Assembly (NCBI RefSeq): GCF_003857035.1
Contig: NZ_QGSY01000274.1
Coordinates: 1-62,894 of the forward strand
DNA from: Micromonospora arida
Lineage (GTDB): Bacteria > Actinomycetota > Actinomycetes > Mycobacteriales > Micromonosporaceae
DNA: 62,894 nucleotides
Reading direction: 5' to 3'
Positions within the stretch are counted from its first letter, which is position 1. Every line of letters begins with the position of its first letter. Positions 25,652-32,700 of this stretch are shown piece after piece. A program made the translations under genes and the position numbers. Below the pieces are notes generated by a model, which saw only the letters and a program-made list of their open reading frames with translations, had not been told where the DNA came from and made no database searches.

Positions 25652-26257
25652 GTGACCGGCGACCACTACTTCACTGCTCAACCCACCAGCGACGCCCCGG
25701 CGCGCGAGGTCGAGTTCTCCGTCGCCGACCGCGACTACCGGCTCTCCTCGGCCGGCGGGGTGTTCTCCGCCAGCCGGCTCGACCCGGGCACCGCGGTGCT
25801 GCTGCGCAAGGCCGAGCTGCCCGCTGCCGCCACCACCGGCGACCTGCTCGACCTCGGCTGCGGCTTCGGGCCGATCAGCTGCGTGCTGGCCGACCTCGCG
25901 CCCACCAGCACCATCTGGGCCGTCGACGTCAACGCCCGGGCCCGCGAGCTGACCGCCGCCAACGCGGCTCGGGTCGGCGCCGCCGACCGGGTCCGGGTCA
26001 GCGCGCCGGACGACGTTCCGGACGGCGTCCGCTTCGCCCAGATCTGGTCGAACCCGCCCATCCGGATCGGCAAGGACGGGCTGCACGACCTGTTGCTGCG
26101 CTGGCTGCCCCGACTCGCCCCGGATGGTGTCGGCTGGTTGGTCGTCGCCCGGCACCTCGGCGGCGACTCCCTGCAACGCTGGCTCACCGAGCAGAGCTGG
26201 CAGGTCGAGCGGTACGCCAGCCAGAAGGGCTTCCGGGTGCTGCGCGTCACCCGGTAA
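25652..26257 (+). CDS. Class I SAM-dependent methyltransferase, RsmC-like
   Basis: A 201-residue protein from GTG 25652. Motif I is DLLDLGCGFGPIS (near residue 63), and motif IV is NPPIRIGK, the N-P-P-[FYI] signature of N-methyltransferases acting on the amino group of guanine or adenine in RNA. This is the MTS/RsmC type fold; E. coli RsmC methylates 16S rRNA, but actinobacterial relatives are shorter and their substrate is unproven. It is followed 41 bp later by an ABC-F gene, so ribosome-related roles are plausible. The start is close to an AT-richer GAGAATTA, so the mRNA may have little leader. Confidence 0.8.
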   Translation: MTGDHYFTAQPTSDAPAREVEFSVADRDYRLSSAGGVFSASRLDPGTAVLLRKAELPAAATTGDLLDLGCGFGPISCVLADLAPTSTIWAVDVNARARELTAANAARVGAADRVRVSAPDDVPDGVRFAQIWSNPPIRIGKDGLHDLLLRWLPRLAPDGVGWLVVARHLGGDSLQRWLTEQSWQVERYASQKGFRVLRVTR

Positions 26258-26298
26258 TTGGATGTACCCCCCGACCCTCGTTGGGGCAGGATCCCGGC

Positions 26299-27978
26299 GT
26301 GGGATACGTGGACGTGGCAGCGGTCGGGCACATCCTGCCCGACGGTCGGGAACTCTTCGCCGACGTGTCGTTCCGGGTCGGGGAGGGCAGCAAGGTCGCC
26401 CTGGTCGGGCCGAACGGCGCGGGAAAGACGACGCTGCTGAGGATGGTCGCCGGCGACCTGCCGGTGCGCAGCGGCGTCGTCGCGCGGGCCGGCGGGCTGG
26501 GTGTGATGCGCCAGTTCATCGGCATGATCGGTGACGAGTCGACCCTCGCCGACCTGGCGTTGTCGCTGGCCCCTCCGGCGCTTCGCGATGCCGGCCGGCG
26601 GCTCGGCGAGACCGAGGCGGCCATGCGGGCGACCGAGGCCCACGGCAAGTTCAGCAACGCCGCTGGCAAGGCCCAGCTGGCGTACGCCGATGCGCTCGGC
26701 GCCTGGGGCGAGGCCGGCGGGTACGACGCCGAGGTGCTCTTCGACACCGTCGCGACCATCGTGCTCGGCCAGCCGTGGGACGCCGTACGGGACCGTCCGG
26801 TGCGTACCCTCTCCGGCGGCCAGCAGAAGCGCTTCGCCCTGGAGTTGCTGCTGCGCGGCCCGGACGAGGTGCTGCTGCTCGACGAACCGGACAACTTCCT
26901 CGACGTGCCCGGCAAGCGCTGGCTGGAGGCGCGACTGCGCGAGTCGACGAAGTCGGTGCTCTACGTCTCGCACGACCGCGAGCTGCTGGCCCAGAGCGCC
27001 GACCGGGTGGTCGCCGTCGAGGGTGGCAGCGCCTGGGTGCACCCCGGCGGCTTCGCCAGTTGGCACGAGGCTCGGGTGGCTCGGCACGCCCGCCTCGACG
27101 AGCTGCGCCGGCGCTGGGACGAGGAGCACCAGAAGCTGCGCGAGCTGATGCTGATGTACAAGCAGAAGGCCGCGTACAACGACGGGTTGGCCTCGCGTTA
27201 CCAGGCCGCGCAGACCCGGTTGCGCAAGTTCGAGGAGGCCGGGCCGCCGCCCGTACCGCCGAAGGACCAGGACATCCGGATGCGGCTCAGCGGCGGGCGG
27301 ACCGGCAAGCGCGCGGTCGTCTGCGAGCAGCTGGAGCTCGACGGCCTTACCTTCCCCTTCGACCTGGAGATCTGGTACGGCGACCGGGTGGCGGTGCTCG
27401 GTGCCAACGGCACCGGCAAGTCGCACTTCCTGCGGCTGTTGGCCCGCGGCGGCACCGACCCGGACCCGGCGAACGGGCCGGTCGACGGCGCGGGCGCGCT
27501 CGCTCCGGTGGCGCACGAGGGCACGGCCCGCCTCGGTGCCCGGGTCCGCCCCGGGCACTTCTCCCAGACCCACGACCGGCCGGAGCTGATGTCGAAGACG
27601 CTCGTCGAGATCCTCTGGCGGGGCGACGAGCACCGCACCGGGATGGACCGGCACGCGGCGATGGGCGTGCTCAGTCGCTACGAGCTGGCCGCGCAGGGCG
27701 ACCAGCGCTTCGGCACGCTCTCCGGCGGGCAGCAGGCCCGGTTCCTGGTGTTGCTGTTGGAGCTGTCCGGGGCGACCCTGCTGCTGCTCGACGAGCCCAC
27801 CGACAACCTCGACCTGGCCAGCGCGGAAGCGCTCGAAGCGGGCCTGACCGCCTTCGAGGGCACGGTGATCGCGGTCACCCACGATCGTTGGTTCACCCGC
27901 TCGTTCGACCGGTTCGTGTTGTTCCGAGGCGACAGCGAGGTGGTGGAGACCCCGGAACCGGTCTGGGACGTCGGGTGA
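26299..27978 (+). CDS. ABC-F family ATPase
   Basis: The protein has 559 residues, two ABC modules and no membrane segment, which marks ABC-F proteins acting on ribosomes. Module 1 has Walker A GPNGAGKTT (residues 36-44), signature LSGGQQKRF and Walker B VLLLDEPDNFLD. A charged linker follows (ELRRRWDEEHQKLRELMLMY). Module 2 has GANGTGKS, LSGGQQ and LLLLDEPTDNLD. The family includes translation factors such as EttA and antibiotic-protection proteins. The GTG at 26299 gives a start VGYVDVAAVGHILPDG; the longer frame upstream overlaps the methyltransferase gene. Confidence 0.85.
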   Translation: MGYVDVAAVGHILPDGRELFADVSFRVGEGSKVALVGPNGAGKTTLLRMVAGDLPVRSGVVARAGGLGVMRQFIGMIGDESTLADLALSLAPPALRDAGRRLGETEAAMRATEAHGKFSNAAGKAQLAYADALGAWGEAGGYDAEVLFDTVATIVLGQPWDAVRDRPVRTLSGGQQKRFALELLLRGPDEVLLLDEPDNFLDVPGKRWLEARLRESTKSVLYVSHDRELLAQSADRVVAVEGGSAWVHPGGFASWHEARVARHARLDELRRRWDEEHQKLRELMLMYKQKAAYNDGLASRYQAAQTRLRKFEEAGPPPVPPKDQDIRMRLSGGRTGKRAVVCEQLELDGLTFPFDLEIWYGDRVAVLGANGTGKSHFLRLLARGGTDPDPANGPVDGAGALAPVAHEGTARLGARVRPGHFSQTHDRPELMSKTLVEILWRGDEHRTGMDRHAAMGVLSRYELAAQGDQRFGTLSGGQQARFLVLLLELSGATLLLLDEPTDNLDLASAEALEAGLTAFEGTVIAVTHDRWFTRSFDRFVLFRGDSEVVETPEPVWDVG

Positions 27979-27995
27979 CGGGCGCCGGGCCGGCA

Positions 27996-28001
27996 TAGGG
28001 T
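27996..28001 (+). promoter_or_regulatory. Candidate -10 for a leaderless aldo/keto reductase mRNA
   Basis: TAGGGT ends 7 bp before the GTG at 28009. A start at that G would make the message leaderless, a common pattern in actinobacteria. Confidence 0.4.
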
Positions 28002-28008
28002 GGATCTC

Positions 28009-28962
28009 GTGACTGAGATGACCTATCGCCGGCTGGGCGACTCCGGGCTCGTGGTGTCCGTGGTCGGCATCGGCTGCAACAACTTCGGCCGCAAGTTGGA
28101 CCTCGACGGCACCCGGGCGGTGGTGGACGCGGCCCTGGACGCCGGGATCAACCTCTTCGACACCGCCGACATCTACGGCGAGCCGCAGGGCGGTTCCGAG
28201 GAGCTGCTCGGCCAGGCGCTCAAGGGCCGCCGGGACGACGTGGTGGTGGCCACCAAGTTCGGCATGGACATGAACGGCCTCAACGGGCCGGACTACGGCG
28301 CTCGTGGTGCGCGGCGCTACATCGCCCGCGCGGTGGAGGCGTCGCTGCGCCGGCTCGGCACCGACCACATCGACCTGTACCAGATGCACGAGCCCGACCC
28401 GGGCACCCCGATCGACGAGACCCTCGCCGCCCTGGACGACCTGGTCCGCGACGGAAAGGTGCGCTACCTGGGCAACTCCAACTTCGCCGGCTGGCAGATC
28501 GCCGACGCGGACTGGGTCGCCTCGTCCAACGGCCGGTCCCGCTTCATCAGCGCGCAGAACCACTACAGCCTGCTGGAGCGCTCGGTGGAGGCCGAGGTGA
28601 TCCCGGCGTGCGAGCGGTTCGGCCTCGGCATGCTGCCGTTCTTCCCGCTGGCCAACGGTCTGCTCACCGGCAAGTACAAGCGGGAGGGTCAGCCGCCGGC
28701 CGGCAGCCGACTCTCCGGTGGTGGCCGGTACGCGGAGCGGCTCGCCGCAGCCGACTGGGACACCATCGAGGCGATCGAGGCGTACGCGGCCGAGCGGGGT
28801 CTGACGATGCTCCAGGTGGCGATCGGCGGTCTGGCCGCCCAGCCGGCGGTGACCTCGGTGATCGCCGGTGCCACCACGCCGGAGCAGGTGCGCGCCAACG
28901 CCGCCGCCGGCACCTGGGAGCCCAGCGACGACGATCTGGCGGCGCTGCGCGCCATCCTCTGA
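28009..28962 (+). CDS. Aldo/keto reductase
   Basis: An NADPH-dependent oxidoreductase of the AKR superfamily with 317 residues from GTG 28009 (ATG 28018 also possible). The catalytic tetrad is visible: Asp and Tyr in NLFDTADIYG, Lys in VVVATKFG and His in HIDLYQMHEP. The AQNHYSLLER and C-terminal VIAGATTPEQVRANAAA motifs belong to the potassium-channel-beta/YghZ-like group. No operon partner. The natural substrate cannot be read from sequence. A family B repeat lies 48 bp after the stop. Confidence 0.9.
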   Translation: MTEMTYRRLGDSGLVVSVVGIGCNNFGRKLDLDGTRAVVDAALDAGINLFDTADIYGEPQGGSEELLGQALKGRRDDVVVATKFGMDMNGLNGPDYGARGARRYIARAVEASLRRLGTDHIDLYQMHEPDPGTPIDETLAALDDLVRDGKVRYLGNSNFAGWQIADADWVASSNGRSRFISAQNHYSLLERSVEAEVIPACERFGLGMLPFFPLANGLLTGKYKREGQPPAGSRLSGGGRYAERLAAADWDTIEAIEAYAAERGLTMLQVAIGGLAAQPAVTSVIAGATTPEQVRANAAAGTWEPSDDDLAALRAIL

Positions 28963-29009
28963 GCGCGGCGAGACGCGTGCCTCGTCGTGCGCGGGGGCGT
29001 GCGCCGCGC

Positions 29010-29087
29010 TTGATCCACTCGCGTTCCTTGAAGTCGGGGTGACCTGTCGCGCGGGACACCCCGACTTCCGGGAAGTCGAGTCGATCA
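29010..29087. repeat. Family B palindromic repeat, copy 1
   Basis: The arm starting TGATCCACTCGCGTTC (29011-29041) pairs with 29057-29087, 26 of 31 matches, around a 15-nt centre. It lies between two convergent genes and resembles copy 2 at 42154-42230. Confidence 0.65.
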
Positions 29088-29104
29088 CGAGCCAGTCAGA
29101 CGAC

Positions 29105-29139
29105 ACCGGGCCGGGCTGCTCGTCGCGGCCCGGCCCGGT
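29105..29139. terminator. 12-bp hairpin before the convergent gene end
   Basis: A perfect stem (29105-29116 with 29128-29139) with an 11-nt loop lies 18 bp beyond the stop of the minus-strand gene. It could terminate either strand. Confidence 0.5.
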
Positions 29140-29156
29140 AGTCGAATGCTCTGTGG

Positions 29157-29732
29157 TCAGTCGGTGCGGCGGCGGCCGAAGAGCATGGCCACCCCCATCG
29201 CCGCGGCGACGAGCACGAGACCGGCCGCCGCGAACGGCCACCAACCGGTGCCCGACCCGCCGTCCACCCGCTTGGTCACCGCGACCGGCGCGGGCGCCGG
29301 CGGTGACTGTGCCGCCTTCGCCTGCACCGTGGCGGTGGCCTTGCCCGCCAGAGGAGCGGGGGAGTTCACCGACACCTTCCACGTGCCGGTGGAGAGCACC
29401 GGGCCGCTGCTGTAGAAACCCTGCCCCTCGGGCTGCGGTTCGAGCTGCACCGGCCCGACCCGCTGCCCGTCCGGGCCGGTGGCGGTGAGGACCAACCGCA
29501 CCACCTGCTCCAGCCGGCGGCCATCGGCGTAGGTGGCTTGGATGGTGACGCCCTGAGCCCCGTCGCCGGCCACAGTGAGCTTGAGCTTGTCGGCCTGCGC
29601 CGCCGGGGCGGCCTGCGCGGCCTGCGCCGCCGGGGTGGCCTGCGCGGCCTGCGCCGCCGGGGCGGCGGACAGGGTCAGGGCCAGGCCGACGACCACGGCG
29701 GCCAGGACCTTGCGGATACCCGTCACGGACAT
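29157..29732 (-). CDS. Small secreted/anchored protein, CopC-like layout
   Basis: The protein has 191 residues. Residues 1-28 form a signal peptide (AAVVVGLALTLSAAPAAQA). An Ala/Gln repeat follows, then a beta-rich domain of about 100 residues with Val/Thr/Ala-rich strands, a Pro linker and a C-terminal membrane helix (WPFAAAGLVLVAAAMGVAMLF) with a short GRRRTD tail. Copper-resistance CopC proteins share such a layout, but the metal-binding His residues are absent, so only the architecture is claimed. The ribosome binding site GGGAGGAG is adjacent. A hairpin separates it from the upstream ThuA gene. Confidence 0.75.
   Translation of the reverse strand: MSVTGIRKVLAAVVVGLALTLSAAPAAQAAQATPAAQAAQAAPAAQADKLKLTVAGDGAQGVTIQATYADGRRLEQVVRLVLTATGPDGQRVGPVQLEPQPEGQGFYSSGPVLSTGTWKVSVNSPAPLAGKATATVQAKAAQSPPAPAPVAVTKRVDGGSGTGWWPFAAAGLVLVAAAMGVAMLFGRRRTD
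29598..29666 (-). repeat. 27-bp tandem repeat encoding Ala/Gln units
   Basis: Two full copies of a 27-bp unit (29598-29624, 29625-29651) and a partial third (29652-29666) encode the AQAAQA-AP stretch just after the signal peptide. Copies differ by one base, which suggests recent duplication or slippage. Confidence 0.75.
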
Positions 29733-29751
29733 CTCCTCCCTACCGATGAGG

Positions 29752-29791
29752 GAGGCCCCTCCCCGACGCCGCAGCGCCGGGAAGGGGCCTC
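29752..29791 (-). terminator. Hairpin after the ThuA gene
   Basis: An 18-bp stem with two mismatches (29752-29769 with 29774-29791) and loop CGCA sits 6 bp beyond the ThuA stop on the minus strand, before the start of the next gene. Confidence 0.6.
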
Positions 29792-29797
29792 GTCGGA

Positions 29798-32700
29798 TCA
29801 GAGCTGGCGACCGGGTGCCAGCCGGGTGGCATCGCCACCGAGCCGCCCGGTGCCCTTGACCGAGTCGCCGTCGTTCGCCTTGACCCCGGCCTTGCTGGCC
29901 GCGCCGCCGAGCCTAACGATCATGGCGTCGGCGTCCCGGATCAGAACGTCCCGGACCTCTGCCTCGGGCACCAGCGTGGCGTCGCTGGCGAGCGTCCGGA
30001 ACGCGGTCAGCTGCCGGACGGCAGCCTTGTCGTCGCCGGCCGCCTCGGACGCGCGAACAGCGTCGAGCTTGTTCGACAGCTGCTTGTGCGCCTTGGTCGA
30101 GAGCCGCCCCGTCGCCTTGAACCGGTCCAGCAGACTCTGCAGGTCCCGGAACGAGGTGGTGACGAAGAACCGGACCGTCGAGGTGGTCTTGTTGCCCGCC
30201 TTGTCGGTCGCGGTAACGGTCAGCTCGTGCAGGCCGAGCGACAGGTCGTACATGGCCTGCAGGGTGCCACTGGTGTATGCCTGGCCGTCGAGCTGACCGA
30301 CCACGCTCGCGATGCCCGAGGTCGGGTCGACGGCCTGCCAGGCCACCCGGACGTCCTGGCTGTCGCCGTAGAGCTGGCCGTCGGCCAGCCCGGACACCAG
30401 CAGCGTCGGCTTGGTGCCGTCGATGCGCAGCACCGCCGACTTCAGCGTCTCGACGTTGCCCGCCTTGTCCGTCGAGCGGAACAGCAGCTCGTGCTGCCCG
30501 TCACCGGTCACCTCGACCGGCGTCGAGTACGGCGTCCACGCGCCACCGTCCAGCGACCACTCCACCGTCTTGACGCCGGAACCGGCGTCGGTGGCGGCCA
30601 GCACGACCGGGATGGTCCCGTTGTGCCAACCGGCGTCGTTCGCCGGAGCGAACGTCGCCGAGGTCACCGGCGCGGTGGCGTCGATCTTGACCGAGACGGT
30701 CTTGGTCGCCTCCACGTTGCCGGCCTTGTCCGTCGAGCGGAACCGGAGCTCGTGCTCGCCGTCCCCGCTGACCGCCACCGGAGCGGTGTACGCCGTCCAG
30801 GTGGTGGCACCGTCCAGCTGGTACTCCGTACCGGCGAGCCCGCTACCGCCGGCCTCGTCGGCACCGGTGAGCGTGATCGTCACCGGCCCGGTGTGCCACC
30901 CGTCGGTCGGGGTGCCGGAAACCGCCGCGGTGGTCACCGGTGCCGTCTCGTCGGCCACCTTCGTGCTGAGCCGGAAGTAGTCGAACGAGGCGGTCTTCGA
31001 CGCCGTCTGGTTGGCGCCGAGGGTGAACAGCCCGACCTTCGGGGTTGCCCCGACCGCGCTGTTGGTCAGCGCCGTCAACGCGGTCCAGGTCGTCCCGTCG
31101 GCCGAGTACGACGCGGTGAACGTGTCGCCCGTGCGGGCCAGCCGCAGGTGCCACACCGCCGAGGTCAGGTTGCCCGCCTCGGGCTGCGGGTTCTGGACCA
31201 CCCCGGCGATCTCGCTGCGGAACTCGATCCGCCGCGTCACCGCCTGGCCGGCCTGGTTGTCCGCGATGAAGTCGAGCTTCAGGTAGTTGTCGTCGTCCGC
31301 CTGCACGAGCAGACCGGCCTGCTGGTACTGCTCGTTCAGCAGGCTGCCGTCGACCTTCGTCTCCAGGGTCCAGTCGCCGGACGGCGCGTTCTGGAGGATG
31401 AAGTTCTTCGGCCCGGTGTTGTCGGTGCCGTAGATGTCACCGTTGGGCACGTCGATCCGCAACGCGCCATCGGTGACCCGGTAACCGCTCGGGTCCTCCC
31501 GCGTCACGGCGTCCCACCGGCACTTGTCCAACGTGCTGCCGGTGAACTCGTCCGACGGGTCGACCGGGCCGGCCGGAGCGTCCGGCGTGACCTGGAACGA
31601 GTCGAACGCGGCGTCGACAACAGGCGCCTCGGTGCCTCCGTTGAGCGCGAAGACCCCGATCCGCGGGTTGGTGATGCCCTCGAGCGCGGCCGAACGGCCG
31701 ACCGGGGTGAACGTCTGCCCGTCGCCCGAAACGGACGCGGTCAGGTTCGTCCCGTCGCTGGTGATCCGCAGGTACACGGTGTCACCGGCAGGTGCGTTGG
31801 TGGCGTCGGCGGCCTCGTTGCGAGGAGTGGCCGCCGTCTCCCGGATGAACTCCACCCGACGGCTGCCGTTGTACAGCAGGTCCACCTTGGCGTAGTTGTC
31901 GTCGTCGCCGTACACCAGCAGACCTGCCTGCTGGTAGTTGGCCGTCACCGGCAGGGTGACCTTGGTGGTCATCTCCCACGCGCCGGTCGGGGCCGCCTGG
32001 AGCACCAGGTTCGTGGCGTCGTTGCGAGCGCCGTAGAGGTCACCAACGCCAGTGGGCAGCCGGAGCGCGCCGCCACTGAGCGAGTAGAGCTGGTTCTCCC
32101 GGATCACGCTGGTCCAGCGGGCCTTGTCGAGGCTGTTGCCGTTGAAGTCGTCCGAACGCGCCCCGAAGCAGGACGTGTCCGGCGCGTCGACCCGCACCGG
32201 CACGGTGGCGTACGACTTGGCGCCCTTGCTGTCGGTCACCGTGAGGGTGGCCGTGAAGGTACCCGGGCTGGTGTAGGTGTGGCTGGCGTCCAGGGTGGTC
32301 GCCGAGCCTCCGTCACCGAAGTCCCAGGCGTACGTCAACGGGGTGTCGCCCTCGGCGTCGGTGGCCGTGCCGTCGAAGGCGACGGTGACCGGTGCGGTGC
32401 CGGTGGCCGGGGTGGCTGTGGCGCTGACCACCGGCGGCCCGTTCTCGGTGACACCGCGGCCGACGAAGTCCATCCAGTTGACGTTGAACAGCGAACCCGT
32501 TCCGCCGTTCGGATCGCGGGCCAGGAAGTACAGCGAGCCGCTCGCGGCGCCGGTGACCGGTGCGCTCACGTCCGTGTACGTCTGCCACGCGCCGGTCGAC
32601 GGTACGACGGCCGTGGCGACCACCGGTCCGTCAACAGCACCCGCGCGAACCTCGATCCGACCGCCGGCGGCGGCGGAGGCGGCCCGGAAGCGGATCTCGG

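Noticed and set aside
25735..29382. 1,215-codon minus-strand open frame
   Set aside because: It runs antisense through three well-supported genes (methyltransferase, ABC-F, aldo/keto reductase); composition is that of an antisense frame.
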